Shown here: piece after piece, positions 43,925-53,198 of the stretch
How positions within the stretch are numbered: position 1 is the stretch's first letter
Layout: every line of letters begins with the position of its first letter
From: Bradyrhizobium sp. 1(2017)
GTDB lineage: Bacteria; Pseudomonadota; Alphaproteobacteria; Rhizobiales; Xanthobacteraceae
Direction of reading: 5' to 3'
DNA: 64,000 bases
NCBI RefSeq assembly: GCF_011602485.2
Contig: NZ_CP050022.2
Location: forward strand, 7,646,001 to 7,710,000
Program-made: the position numbers and the translations under genes
The notes under the pieces: model-generated
The model's input: the letters and a program-made list of their open reading frames with translations, nothing else
What the model was told of the DNA's origin: nothing
The model's database searches: none

Positions 43925-44093
43925 TTCAATATCCTCTAGGGATTGGTGTCATCAGGGCATCGTCCGCGAAGGGACGGCTCAGCACCCGCAATACGAGGCG
44001 AGCTGAATGCCGATCAAGGCCGGGCTTATAGAGGAAGGCTGGCCGTAAAGCTAGGCTCTTGGGCCGGAAAATACGCCCGGAATGGGCCCGAAA

Positions 44094-44768
44094 TCAGCGA
44101 TTTTCCCGCCAGCAGGTCGCAAGCGAGCTCGCCTGCCCCCTCGCCATATAGGTCGCGGCCAGCCGCCGGACGCCCGGGCCAGGGCTCCGGGCACTGCGTT
44201 TGACCGGATTTGGCAGGATCGAGGCCAGAAGCGCGGCGTCCCGGGCGGAAAGGCTGGCGGCCGACTTGCCAAAGGCATAGGCGCTGGCCGCCTCGACGCC
44301 AAATTGCCCCTGCGGGCCGAGCTCGGCGATGTTGAGGTAAATCTCCAGGATTCGCTGCTTGGGCAGGACGAGGTCGATCCAAAGCGCCAGCGGGAATTCC
44401 AATGCCTTGCGGACGAAATCCCGCCCCTGCCAGAGGAAAAGGTTCTTTGCGACCTGCTGGGTGATGGTGGAAGCGCCCCGAAACGGCGTGCCGTCCTCCT
44501 GCGCGTCGTCAATCGCCTCGCGCAGCGCACCCCAATCGATCCCGTGATGCTTGCAGAAATGCGCATCCTCGGCCGCCACCACCGCGCGCGGCAGATAGGG
44601 CGACATCGCCGCCAGATCGATCCATTGCCTCTGCATCGGCGCGCCCCGGAGCGTGCGCCAGGCCATCAGCGTCGAAACCGGATGGCCGGCGCGGTAGAAC
44701 GGCGCGATCACATAGGGCGCGAGAGCGACGACCACGAGCACCAGGAGAAGGATTTTAACGATGCGCAA
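44094..44768 (-). CDS. mtgA: monofunctional peptidoglycan glycosyltransferase
   Basis: This is a 224-residue GT51 enzyme that polymerises lipid II into glycan strands on the periplasmic face of the inner membrane. It has an N-terminal anchor ([20 protein letters not shown]) and the family motifs [14 protein letters not shown] (catalytic Glu), [36 protein letters not shown] and [13 protein letters not shown]. The start is TTG 44768 with GGAAAGG upstream. It is divergent from the polyprenyl synthase gene. Confidence 0.96.
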   Translation of the reverse strand: MRIVKILLLVLVVVALAPYVIAPFYRAGHPVSTLMAWRTLRGAPMQRQWIDLAAMSPYLPRAVVAAEDAHFCKHHGIDWGALREAIDDAQEDGTPFRGASTITQQVAKNLFLWQGRDFVRKALEFPLALWIDLVLPKQRILEIYLNIAELGPQGQFGVEAASAYAFGKSAASLSARDAALLASILPNPVKRSARSPGPGVRRLAATYMARGQASSLATCWRENR

Positions 44769-44927
44769 ATCGACCTTTCCGGCGCAAAATGAAACACGGC
44801 CACGGCTGGGCCATTAAGTCTGTGATTATTCGGGTCTTTTCCAGCACTTTTTAGGCCTTCCAAACGATTGACTGAGACGGGCGCATAAAGGATTGTCCGC
44901 CGAATTTTAGTTCTGGAGCCCTTCTTG

Positions 44928-45851
44928 ATGACCGGCACGTCCCCGTCCGATTTCGCCAAACGTCTGGACAAGACCGCTGATGACACCGAGGCCCTGCTCG
45001 GGCGCCTGCTGTCGGACGACATCCTGCACGACGAGATCGCCCGGCCCAAGCGACTGATGGACGCAATGCGCTATTCGAGCCTCAACGGCGGCAAGCGTCT
45101 GCGGCCGTTCCTGGTGGTCGAAAGTGCCGCCGTGTTCGGTGTTTCCCGTGAAGCGGCGTTGCTCGTGGGCGCTGCGCTCGAGTGCATCCACTGCTATTCG
45201 CTGATCCACGACGATCTGCCGGCGATGGACAATTCCGACCTGCGTCGCGGCCGTCCCACCCTGCACAAGAAGACCGATGACGCGACCGCGATCCTCGCCG
45301 GCGACGGCCTGCTGACGCTCGCCTTCGACATCGTCACCCGCGACGAGATCCATCGCGACGCCAATGTGCGCCTCCTGCTGACGCGCGCGCTGGCGCGCTG
45401 CGCCGGGATCGGCGGCATGGTCGGCGGCCAGATCCTCGACCTCGCCGGCGAAGGCCGCTTTGGCGGTAACGAGCCGATCGACGTCGCGCGCATCCAGCAG
45501 ATGAAGACCGGCGCGCTGCTGCGCTACGGCTGCATCGCCGGTGCCCTCCTCGGCCAGGCCTCACAGAAGGAATATCAGGCGCTCGACGATTACGGCCGCG
45601 CGCTCGGCGAAGCCTTCCAGATCGCCGACGATCTGCTCGACGTCGAAGGCGATGCGGCTGCACTCGGCAAGCCGGCCGGCGCCGATGCCGCGCTCGGCAA
45701 GACCACCTTCGTCACCCAGCTCGGTATCGAAGGCGCCAAGCAGCGCGTGCGCGATCTGCTCGCGCGGGCGGACAGCGCCGTGTCGATCTTCGGCGACCAC
45801 GCCGCCGTGCTGCAGGCCGCCGCGCGCTTCGTCGCCGAACGGAAGAACTGA
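44928..45851 (+). CDS. ispA: polyprenyl diphosphate synthase (farnesyl/geranylgeranyl type)
   Basis: This 307-residue trans-isoprenyl diphosphate synthase condenses isopentenyl diphosphate with an allylic diphosphate. The first Asp-rich motif is DDLPAMD in CYSLIHDDLPAMDNSDLRRG, the second DDLLDVEGD. GGKRLRPFL binds substrate and KTGALLRY lies in the middle. Length and the Tyr-Ser before the first motif fit farnesyl or geranylgeranyl synthases; product length cannot be fixed, so the gene symbol is tentative. ATG 44928 has TGGAG upstream. Confidence 0.92.
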   Translation: MTGTSPSDFAKRLDKTADDTEALLGRLLSDDILHDEIARPKRLMDAMRYSSLNGGKRLRPFLVVESAAVFGVSREAALLVGAALECIHCYSLIHDDLPAMDNSDLRRGRPTLHKKTDDATAILAGDGLLTLAFDIVTRDEIHRDANVRLLLTRALARCAGIGGMVGGQILDLAGEGRFGGNEPIDVARIQQMKTGALLRYGCIAGALLGQASQKEYQALDDYGRALGEAFQIADDLLDVEGDAAALGKPAGADAALGKTTFVTQLGIEGAKQRVRDLLARADSAVSIFGDHAAVLQAAARFVAERKN

Positions 45852-45860
45852 CGCGCGACG

Positions 45861-46553
45861 ATGGCGGCCGGCGGCAAAGAGGATCCCGTCCTCGTCCGCT
45901 TCCGGCAGATGTCGCGGCCGATGCGGCTACTTTATGCACGGCCGCGAACGTTCATCGCGCTCGCTGTCGGCATTCTCGTCTGCCTGCTGCTGCCGGGCAC
46001 GCACCGTCCGGTGACACGCCTCTTGTTCGGATGGGACGCGCTGATCGCGGTCTATCTCGTGCTTGTCTATGCGATGATGCTGTGCAACGACGATCAGCAC
46101 ATCCGTCGCGCCGCCGCGATGCAGGACGACGGCCGCTTCGTGATCCTGCTGGTGACTGCGACCGGCGCCTTCGCCAGCATCGCGGCGATCGTTTCTGAGC
46201 TCGGCACACCGCATCGCGGTGCCCTCGAACTGACGATCGCGATCGCCACCATCGCGCTGTCCTGGGCTGCCGTGCACACGACCTTCGCGCTGCATTACGC
46301 GCACGACTATTATCGCCACGGCACGGCACGCGGCCTTCAGTTTCCGAGCGGTGGCAAGGAAGACCAGCCCGACTACTGGGATTTCGTCTACTTCTCGTTC
46401 GTGATCGGCATGACCGCCCAGGTCTCCGACGTCGGCATCACCGACAAGACCATCCGCCGTACCGCGACGGCGCACGGTATCGTGTCCTTTATCTACAACA
46501 CGGCCCTGCTGGCGCTGACGGTGAACATCGCGGCGAGTGCGATTGCGACTTAG
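45861..46553 (+). CDS. DUF1345 family membrane protein
   Basis: This is a 230-residue inner-membrane protein with about five helices. It contains the DUF1345 features YALVLVYAMML-type helix 2, LSWAAVHTTFALHYAHDYY and DYWDFVYFSFVIGMTAQVSD, VGITDKTIRRTATAHGI. The function of this family is not known. It begins nine bases after the polyprenyl synthase stop codon, so it is likely co-transcribed. Confidence 0.9.
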   Translation: MAAGGKEDPVLVRFRQMSRPMRLLYARPRTFIALAVGILVCLLLPGTHRPVTRLLFGWDALIAVYLVLVYAMMLCNDDQHIRRAAAMQDDGRFVILLVTATGAFASIAAIVSELGTPHRGALELTIAIATIALSWAAVHTTFALHYAHDYYRHGTARGLQFPSGGKEDQPDYWDFVYFSFVIGMTAQVSDVGITDKTIRRTATAHGIVSFIYNTALLALTVNIAASAIAT

Positions 46554-46565
46554 CGTCTCGGCGGC

Positions 46566-46587
46566 CGTCCTGGCTTTCGCCAGGACG
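46566..46587. terminator. hairpin between convergent DUF1345 and caspase-like genes
   Basis: Perfect 9-base arms CGTCCTGGC / GCCAGGACG with loop TTTC. It is placed between two converging genes and may act in both directions. There is no T tract; it is also similar to short Bradyrhizobium repeats. Confidence 0.5.
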
Positions 46588-46607
46588 ACCATGTGGCGAC
46601 ACGTTTG

Positions 46608-48434
46608 TCAGTAACACACCTCGGCATTGGCATCATTGCCCGGGCCGCCGCCGCCGCGATATTCGAGACGGCAGCCGCGATTGACCGGACGACAGCCGGC
46701 GTTGTTGCAGAAGACCTGCCCGCCGCTCGTCGCGCGGCGCGTACCGGTCGCAGCCGCAATGCCGGCCGCGGCACCATAGCCACCCGCCGCGCCCGCAGCC
46801 ACGCCCCCGGACTGACGACGCTGCCGCGCGGGACGCTCATCGCCATCGTCGCGCTTCGCGGTCGCTGGCTTGGCCGGCTTGGACGCACGCTGCTTCTCGC
46901 ACTCATTGTCGTCGTTGACCGCATAGCCCTCGCGGCAGACGATCTTGCTGCATTTGTCGCCGTCGGCCTTGAAGCCGTGCTCGCACACCAGCGGACAGAC
47001 GCGCGACGGCTTGGCCTTGACGGTGTCGAGCGCGTCGGTGCTCGCCACTTTCACGTCGAGCTTGGTGCCGGCATAGCGGTTGAACTGCGACAGCGACCGC
47101 TGCGAGGACGTATTCCAATTGCCATCCGCCTGCCCGGAGAAACAACCGACGCGGCCGAGCTCGGTCTGCACCGAGCGGCTGAGATCGGCCGGTGCAGTCG
47201 CAGGCGTCAGTGACGCGACGTTGGTGCCGGTAGGGCTTGCCGTGGTGGCCGGAGCAGCGCCCGGCGCCGCGGTGGCGAGGTTGACACGCTGCTGCTCGGC
47301 GGCGGCCGCCTGCTGCTGCGCCTGTTCCTTGGCCTTCTGCGCAGCAAGCTGCGCCTGCTCGGCGGCTTTCGCATCGGCGGCAGCCTTGGTTTGCGCATCT
47401 TTCTGCGCGCCGAGGGCGGCGAGGCGGTCGCGCTCGGCCTCGGCCTGCTTCGCCTTCGCGATCGCCGCGGCATGAGCCTGCTCGGCGCCAATCTTCTCGA
47501 CCTGGAGCTTGGCAAGGCTCGCATAGAAACCATCGGGATGCTGGGCGAGGAAGGCATCCCATGCCGCCTTGTTGCCGACCTGCAGCGCGAGCTCGTAGTC
47601 GCGGCGGATGTCGGCCTGCGGGTTCGCGACCGAAGCCGCCGGAGCCGTAGCCGCCACCTTGACCGGCACCAGCGGCACGTCTTCACCGCCGAGCGAGCCA
47701 TAGACAAACGGCTCCTGCTTGTTCCCGGTCGACTTGAGCACGTCGTCACGCACGTAGCCGAAGGCGCGGCGGACATCGAGGCCCGGCGTCGTCAAATGCT
47801 TCGACAGCGCAACGGTAAACGGGCTGTTGGCGCCGTCGCCGTCCTGCGCCGTGAAGCCGGCCTTGGCCGAATAGGCGATCAGGGTGTTGGGGCTGGACGG
47901 CTCGACCTGGGCTAGGCCCCGGCCGATACTGCGCGAGGCGACCGTGCGCTTCATCCTCTTGCCGAAAGGATTGTCGCGGCAGGCGTCCAGGATCACCAGG
48001 CGAAGCTGCTTTGCGGGCTCGACCGCGACCAGGATGCGATCGAGCGACAGCGCCTCGTCGTACACGTCGGTGTCGCGCTCGAGCTTGGCGTCAACAGGGA
48101 TCAGATAGTTGGAGCCTTCGACCTCGATGCCGTGACCGGCATAGTAGACCACGGCGATGTCGGCATCGCGGGTTGCATCCGCGAAGTCGCGCAGCACCCG
48201 TCGCGTATCCAGCGCCGATAAATCGTGCCGGGAATCGACGACATCGAAGCCGGCCTCCTTCAGCGTCTTTGCCATCACCGAACCGTCATTGACGGGGTTG
48301 GCGAGCGACGGCGCGTGCTGATAGGCCGAGTTGGCGAGCACCAGCGCGACGCGCTTGCCGGCGAAAGCGGGCCCGGCGCCCAGCAGCAGCACGAGGACGA
48401 GGAGAAGCGGACAAAGTCTGAGCAGATTGCGCAT
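46608..48434 (-). CDS. secreted caspase-family (C14) protein
   Basis: This is a 608-residue protein with a signal peptide (residues 1-25) and a caspase-like p20 domain (~27-250). The catalytic dyad is His101 in YYAGHGIEVEG and Cys152 in ILDACRDNPFG. A long Ala/Gln/Lys-rich coiled-coil segment (~300-390; AQKAKEQAQQQAAAAEQQ) follows. Next is a peptidoglycan-binding-like segment (LSRSVQTELGRVGCFSGQAD) and a Cys-containing C-terminal tail (CREGYAVNDDNECEK; CNNAGCRPVNRGC). Such orthocaspase-like proteins are common in Bradyrhizobium; substrates are unknown. Probably periplasmic. Confidence 0.92.
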   Translation of the reverse strand: MRNLLRLCPLLLVLVLLLGAGPAFAGKRVALVLANSAYQHAPSLANPVNDGSVMAKTLKEAGFDVVDSRHDLSALDTRRVLRDFADATRDADIAVVYYAGHGIEVEGSNYLIPVDAKLERDTDVYDEALSLDRILVAVEPAKQLRLVILDACRDNPFGKRMKRTVASRSIGRGLAQVEPSSPNTLIAYSAKAGFTAQDGDGANSPFTVALSKHLTTPGLDVRRAFGYVRDDVLKSTGNKQEPFVYGSLGGEDVPLVPVKVAATAPAASVANPQADIRRDYELALQVGNKAAWDAFLAQHPDGFYASLAKLQVEKIGAEQAHAAAIAKAKQAEAERDRLAALGAQKDAQTKAAADAKAAEQAQLAAQKAKEQAQQQAAAAEQQRVNLATAAPGAAPATTASPTGTNVASLTPATAPADLSRSVQTELGRVGCFSGQADGNWNTSSQRSLSQFNRYAGTKLDVKVASTDALDTVKAKPSRVCPLVCEHGFKADGDKCSKIVCREGYAVNDDNECEKQRASKPAKPATAKRDDGDERPARQRRQSGGVAAGAAGGYGAAAGIAAATGTRRATSGGQVFCNNAGCRPVNRGCRLEYRGGGGPGNDANAEVCY

Positions 48435-48614
48435 GACACGACTTCCGAAGGTTCGGGGCTTTTCGAGCCCTTGGAGACCGCTTTAGCAGGATCCGCCACC
48501 GGCGCTTGTGATGGAGGTCACGAAAGCGATGGCGACGGCGGGACGAACGGCCCCTTTTGTTTGTCGCGCCAGCGCGGCCGCGGTTCGTCGGCAAAGGCGG
48601 ACGAACCGGGGTCC

Positions 48615-49043
48615 TCAGGCACCCCCGATGTGCTCCCGATATTGCGGCAGATCGTCCGTAATTTCATGCCAGGGCGCCTTCGAGCCCACGAAAATGTGGG
48701 CGCTCGGCCGGATCGAGGGGGTATCGACCAGGGTTCCCATGGCGACATGGACCCATTTCCCCTCGCGCACCCGGGAATAGAGCAGCGAGCCGCACCGGGC
48801 ACACTGGGCGTTATGGGTGGTATCGTCGCCGAAAATCATCCTCTGGTCCCCGCCCTGGACGATGCGGAGCTTATCGTGCGCGATGCCGGCGAACGGCTTG
48901 AACGCCGCGCCGGTGGTGCGACGGCAGTTCGAGCAATGGCAGTTCAACGCATAGGAGAATTCGTCGGCGACCTCGAAGCGCACGGTGCGGCAATAGCATT
49001 CGCCGATCAGGATACGAACGTTCGAATTTTCTGATGCGGTCAT
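48615..49043 (-). CDS. GFA family zinc protein
   Basis: This is a 142-residue protein of the glutathione-dependent formaldehyde-activating/CENP-V fold. Zinc-binding cysteines are visible in GECYCRTVRFEV, LNCHCSNCRRTTGAAF and QCARCGSLLYSR. ATG 49043 (MTASENSN) was chosen; the longer frame adds 14 residues without support. Family members bind glutathione adducts, but activity on formaldehyde is doubtful for most. It is divergent from the NTF2-like gene. Confidence 0.9.
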   Translation of the reverse strand: MTASENSNVRILIGECYCRTVRFEVADEFSYALNCHCSNCRRTTGAAFKPFAGIAHDKLRIVQGGDQRMIFGDDTTHNAQCARCGSLLYSRVREGKWVHVAMGTLVDTPSIRPSAHIFVGSKAPWHEITDDLPQYREHIGGA

Positions 49044-49112
49044 GGCGCTGCCTTCACTCAAACGGCTGACACACCCATAGCGCATTTTGATGCGTACGAC
49101 TAAATTCGGCCC

Positions 49113-49152
49113 AAGCCATCAATCACAAGCCATCAATCAAAGCCATCGATCA
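49113..49152 (+). repeat. three tandem copies of AAGCCATCAATCA
   Basis: Three imperfect direct repeats of 13-14 bases (AAGCCATCAATCA, AAGCCATCAATCA, AAGCCATCGATCA) lie immediately upstream of the ribosome-binding site of the NTF2-like gene. They could be a slippage product or a regulator-binding array. Confidence 0.7.
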
Positions 49153-49164
49153 AAGGGATGACCC

Positions 49165-49539
49165 ATGAGCCAGAATCGTTCGAGTGTCGAAGCCGTCGTG
49201 CAATCCTATTTCGATGGCCTGTATGAGGGCGACGCCGAGAAGCTCGGCGCCATCTTCCATCCCTCGGCCGATCTGCGCTGGGTCGAGAAGGGCGAGCTCC
49301 AGGTGTTGACCGTGCCGGATTGGCTCGATCGCGTGCGCAAGCGCCCCTCCGGCAAGGCCGAAGGCAAGCCGCGCGAGGACTTCATCGTCACCATCGATCG
49401 CTCGGACGACAAGACCGCCTTCATCAAGGTCAGATGCCAGCTGCCGCCGCGCTATTTCACCGACTATCTGGTCGCGATGAAGCTCGCTGACGGCTGGCAG
49501 ATCGTGTCGAAGTCGTACCGGTACGACCTGAGGGAGTGA
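49165..49539 (+). CDS. NTF2-like / lumazine-binding-like protein
   Basis: This is a 124-residue single-domain alpha+beta-cone protein. It reads VEAVVQSYFDGLYEGDAEKL, GAIFHPSADLRWVEKGEL and ends in DYLVAMKLADGWQIVSKSYR, which matches the putative lumazine-binding NTF2-like group. No catalytic residues can be assigned. It has its own ribosome-binding site (AAAGGGA) and three tandem repeats upstream. Confidence 0.88.
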   Translation: MSQNRSSVEAVVQSYFDGLYEGDAEKLGAIFHPSADLRWVEKGELQVLTVPDWLDRVRKRPSGKAEGKPREDFIVTIDRSDDKTAFIKVRCQLPPRYFTDYLVAMKLADGWQIVSKSYRYDLRE

Positions 49540-49592
49540 GGGGGACTCAACCTTCCGCTGCCTGAAATCGAACCCACTCGTTCCTCATTCTC

Positions 49593-49678
49593 CGTCATTG
49601 CGAGCGTAGCGAAGCAATCCAGAATCTTTCCGCGGAGATGGACTGGATTGCTTCGTCGCTTCGCTCCTCGCAATGACG
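49593..49678 (+). repeat. dispersed palindromic repeat, copy 2 (CGTCATTGCGAG type)
   Basis: The ends CGTCATTG / CAATGACG pair, with GCGAAGCAATCCAG / CTGGATTGCTTCG inside. The sequence closely matches copy 1 at 5346-5425 but has a short insertion in the right arm (CGTCGCTTCGCTCCTCG). It lies between the NTF2-like and beta-lactamase genes. Confidence 0.82.
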
Positions 49679-49733
49679 ATGGGATGGAGCGCGGGATGTA
49701 TCTCTTCGCGTCCACTTGCCCCAAGGTCCCCCG

Positions 49734-50603
49734 ATGCTTCTCGATCGCCGCTCCCTGCTCGCCTCACTCGGCTGGATGGCCGTCTCTCCCGTGCTGGCGG
49801 CTGACGCGCCGCCGGAACTCGCGGCCTATGAACGCGAGAGCGGCGGGCGGATCGGGGTCTATGCGGAAAATCTGGCCACCGGTGCAAAGCTAGCATGGCG
49901 CGCCGACGAGCGGTTCGTCATGTGCTCGACATTCAAGGCCTCGCTCGCTGCCTGCGTGCTGGCGCGGGTCGATCGCGGCGAGGAGCGGCTTGCAGCCATG
50001 ATTTCTTACGGTCAGGCCGACCTCCTGGAGTATGCGCCGGTCGCCAAACAAAATCTTGCGGCCGGCGCGATGTCGGTCGCCGACATGTGCAAGGCGATCG
50101 TCGAGCTCAGCGACAACACCTGCGCCAATCTGCTGCTGGCGCGGATTGGCGGTCCCGCCGTGCTCACGGCGTTCTGGCGATCGATCGGCGACACCACCTC
50201 GCGGCTCGACCACAACGAGCCCGAGCTCAACCGCTCGCCGCCCGGCGATTCCCGGGACACCACGACGCCCGCGGCAATGGCGGGGAACCTGCGCCGGTTG
50301 GTGCTGGGCGAAGCACTGTCGCCGGCTTCACGCGCCCGGCTCACCGAATGGATGGTGGGCTGCAAGACCGGCGCGAACCGGCTGCGTGGTGGGCTCCCCG
50401 CAAACTGGAAGATCGGCGACAAGACCGGCAACAATGGCAAGGACGCTTCGGGCGATATCGCGGTCGCCTGGCCCAGAGCCGACACCAAGCCGGAAACGCC
50501 GATCCTGATCGCGGCCTATACCCAGGGCGGCACGCCGAACCCGGCGCAGATCGAGGCCGCGTTCGCCCGCATCGGGCGCATGGTGGCCGAACGGCTGGCC
50601 TGA
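49734..50603 (+). CDS. class A beta-lactamase
   Basis: This 289-residue serine beta-lactamase is exported (signal region MLLDRRSLLASLGWMAVSPVLAADA, twin-Arg-like RR). The active-site motifs are all present: STFK (Ser65 in this chain, Ser70 in standard numbering), SDN in VELSDNTCANLL, EPELN with the general-base Glu166, and KTG in IGDKTGNNGKD. A Cys precedes the catalytic Ser, as in some carbapenemases, but the partner position after KTG is Asn, so that disulfide is unlikely. ATG 49734 was preferred over TTG 49716. No AmpR-type regulator is adjacent. Confidence 0.95.
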   Translation: MLLDRRSLLASLGWMAVSPVLAADAPPELAAYERESGGRIGVYAENLATGAKLAWRADERFVMCSTFKASLAACVLARVDRGEERLAAMISYGQADLLEYAPVAKQNLAAGAMSVADMCKAIVELSDNTCANLLLARIGGPAVLTAFWRSIGDTTSRLDHNEPELNRSPPGDSRDTTTPAAMAGNLRRLVLGEALSPASRARLTEWMVGCKTGANRLRGGLPANWKIGDKTGNNGKDASGDIAVAWPRADTKPETPILIAAYTQGGTPNPAQIEAAFARIGRMVAERLA

Positions 50604-50649
50604 GCCGCGCCGCATTGACCTCCTGTCCGCTTCCGGGCCAAGACAGGCC

Positions 50650-52260
50650 ATGATCACAGCGCAGTTTCAGACCTTTCTCATGCTGCTCGCGGTGCTGGCG
50701 GGCACCGCGCTTGCCGCCCGTCGCTTCAATATCGCGCCGGCCATTCTGCTGTTGCTGGCTGGTGTCGGCCTCGCCTTCGTGCCGGGCATGCCACCGGTGG
50801 AACTGCCGCCGGAACTGGTGCTGCTGATGGTGCTGCCGCCGCTGATCTACTCTGCGAGCGTCGCCATGAGCTGGCGCGAGTTCAAGAAAAATCTACGCCC
50901 GATCGTGCTTCTCGCCGTCGGCGCAGTGATCTTCACCGCGGCGATGGTGGCGGCGGCTACGCATTATCTGATCGGCCTGCCCTGGACCATCGGCTTCCTG
51001 CTGGGCGCCATCGTCGCGCCGCCCGACGTGGTGGCGCCGCTCGCGATCGCGCGCCGGCTGAACATGCCGCGCCGGCTCCTGGTCATCCTCGAGGGTGAAG
51101 GGCTCGTCAACGACGCCACCGCGCTGATCCTCTACCGCTTTGCACTCGCCGCGATCATGGTCGGGCATTTTTCACTGCCGCTGGCGGCCGGCGAGTTTGT
51201 CCTCATCGTCGCCGGCGAGATCGCCTTCGGCATCGGCGTCGGCTGGCTCTCCCTTCGCTTCCGCAAATGGGCAAGGGATCAGCAGGTCGAGCTGACACTG
51301 TCGCTGATCACGCCCTACGTCTCCTACTGGCTACCCGAGCATGTCGGCGGCTCCGGCGTGATCGCGACCGTCGCCTGCGGCCTCTATGTGAGCTGGAACG
51401 GCCCGCTCCTGATCTCGTCCGCGACGCGCCTGCAGGGCATCTTCTTCTGGGACCTCATCATCTACCTGATCGAGGGCCTGCTGTTCCTGCTCACCGGCTT
51501 CCAGATGCGCGCGCTCTACGAGAAATCGAAGGCGTTTCCACTCGACGACATCCTGACCGCGACCGCCGTGGTCCTGACGGTCATCGTCATCGCACGCTTC
51601 GTCTGGCTGTATCCCGCGATCTATCTGCCGCGGATATTAAGCAAGAGCTTGCGCAAGCGCGATCCGTCGCCGCCATGGCAATGGCCGTTCACGCTTGCTT
51701 TCACCGGCGTACGCGGCGCCGTGTCGCTCGCGGCGGCGCTGGCGTTGCCGTTCACGCTGCCGGGCGGCGAGGCCTTTCCGTACCGCGACCTGATCCTGTT
51801 CGTCGCTTTCGGCGTCATCTTCGTCACGCTGATCGGCGTCGGCCTGACGCTGCCGCCGGTGGTGCGCTGGCTCGGCGTTGCGGAAGCCGGCCGCAACGAG
51901 CATGTCGCCGAGCACGAGGCCGAGATCGCCGCACGCCGTCAGGCGCTAGACGCCGCACTGAAATCGCTCGACTCGATGACCGAGGAGAAGGAGGTATCCG
52001 ACGAAGTCATGCGGCTCCTTCGTGCCCGCCACGAAATCCGCGTCAACCAGCTCCCGGACTCGCTCGATCCCGCCCACCACGACGTCTCCGCCGCCGGCAC
52101 CGCGCTGACCCGCGAGCTGATCGTCGCCGAACGCAAATTCATCCACGATCTCCTGCGCGACGGCCAGATCACCGACGAGACAAGGCGACGGATCGAGCGA
52201 GATCTCGATCTGGAGGAAGCGAGTTTGGCGAACCGGGAGTATCGGGGCGCGCCACTGTAG
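50650..52260 (+). CDS. Na+/H+ antiporter, CPA1 family
   Basis: This is a 536-residue inner-membrane antiporter with about 12 helices. Key motifs are LPPLIYSASVAMSWREFKKN, APPDVVAPLAIARRL (CPA1 usually has a similar APPD/ATDP site) and LEGEGLVNDATALILYRFAL with the ND pair that carries ions. FTGVRGAVSLAAALALP lies before the C-terminal helical tail (~430-536). It probably serves pH or sodium homeostasis. It is convergent with the amidase gene. Confidence 0.93.
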   Translation: MITAQFQTFLMLLAVLAGTALAARRFNIAPAILLLLAGVGLAFVPGMPPVELPPELVLLMVLPPLIYSASVAMSWREFKKNLRPIVLLAVGAVIFTAAMVAAATHYLIGLPWTIGFLLGAIVAPPDVVAPLAIARRLNMPRRLLVILEGEGLVNDATALILYRFALAAIMVGHFSLPLAAGEFVLIVAGEIAFGIGVGWLSLRFRKWARDQQVELTLSLITPYVSYWLPEHVGGSGVIATVACGLYVSWNGPLLISSATRLQGIFFWDLIIYLIEGLLFLLTGFQMRALYEKSKAFPLDDILTATAVVLTVIVIARFVWLYPAIYLPRILSKSLRKRDPSPPWQWPFTLAFTGVRGAVSLAAALALPFTLPGGEAFPYRDLILFVAFGVIFVTLIGVGLTLPPVVRWLGVAEAGRNEHVAEHEAEIAARRQALDAALKSLDSMTEEKEVSDEVMRLLRARHEIRVNQLPDSLDPAHHDVSAAGTALTRELIVAERKFIHDLLRDGQITDETRRRIERDLDLEEASLANREYRGAPL

Positions 52261-52288
52261 ACTTCCATCATTGCGATCGTGAAGCGGA

Positions 52289-53113
52289 CTACCGTCTCTC
52301 GCAAAATTTCCTCAGCGCCGCCGCAACGGCTCCCGCGACCGCCTCCTGCCGCTCCGGCGAGTTCATCTCCATTTCCTCGTCGCGGTTGATGATCGAGCCG
52401 GCCTCGAGCAGGACTGCGGCGCTCCTCGTCCGCGACAGCACCACGAGCCCGTCATAGCGATAGACGCCCACATCCTTGTCGAGCAGCTGGCGCCGGTAGC
52501 GGCCCATCACCGGCAGGCTGTATTGGCTGGCATAGTGCAGGCCCTCCGCTTTCAGTTGCCTGCCGATCATCCGCGCCAGCATCAGGCTGGTGGCAAAGTG
52601 CGGATTGTGTTGCGACACGAACAGCGAGTGGCCCGAAAATCGGTCGCTGAAATAGCTGTTTGTGCCGTCGAATTCCCACCTCTCGAGCAGCTTGTCCGGC
52701 ACCGAATCGTGATGGACCGACAGCAACAGATCGGCCCGGCCGTCATTCGCGGCACTGACGCGCTTGAACAGGCTCGGCCGCGCCTTGCCGTCCGTGACCA
52801 GCAGGCGGGTGGCGGCAAAACCCTCGGATTTGAGCCTTGCCGTGATGAGTCTTGCGAGACGGAAGTTGAAGCCGAACTCAGGATCATTGCGCGCGCTCAA
52901 CGCGCCGTATGAATCCGGGGTGTGCCCGACATCCACCACGATCCTGAATTTCGGCATCTCGCATTTGGCCGGCCGCGACGGTTTTGGACTGGCTCTTGCG
53001 ACCTTTCGCGCGGCAGCAGCTTCGCCGGCGTCGACAAAGGCGAGCGACGCCAGCAGGATCGACGCGACCAGCGGAATGATCCAAAATGCGATGATGCTGC
53101 GCGATTGCCCCAA
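52289..53113 (-). CDS. N-acetylmuramoyl-L-alanine amidase (Amidase_3)
   Basis: This 274-residue secreted peptidoglycan hydrolase cuts between MurNAc and the stem peptide. After an N-terminal signal/anchor (AFWIIPLVASILLASLAFV) comes the zinc amidase domain: VVDVGHTPDSYGA (first His), a Glu in NDPEFGFN, LLLSVHHDSVP (second zinc His) and LLEAGSIINRDEE (catalytic Glu). The start is TTG 53113 with GGAG 9 bases upstream. No AMIN or LysM domain is present. Confidence 0.9.
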   Translation of the reverse strand: MGQSRSIIAFWIIPLVASILLASLAFVDAGEAAAARKVARASPKPSRPAKCEMPKFRIVVDVGHTPDSYGALSARNDPEFGFNFRLARLITARLKSEGFAATRLLVTDGKARPSLFKRVSAANDGRADLLLSVHHDSVPDKLLERWEFDGTNSYFSDRFSGHSLFVSQHNPHFATSLMLARMIGRQLKAEGLHYASQYSLPVMGRYRRQLLDKDVGVYRYDGLVVLSRTRSAAVLLEAGSIINRDEEMEMNSPERQEAVAGAVAAALRKFCERR

Positions 53114-53198
53114 GCGCTACTCCGCTGCCGCGATGCGCGATTTGTTTTCGGGAAGATTGACGCGGGAATTGGAAGGCGTCAACGCAAGACAACGCTCG

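Noticed and set aside
49113..49152. Possible CRISPR array
   Set aside because: The three short repeats are directly adjacent without unique spacers, and no cas gene is present in the window.
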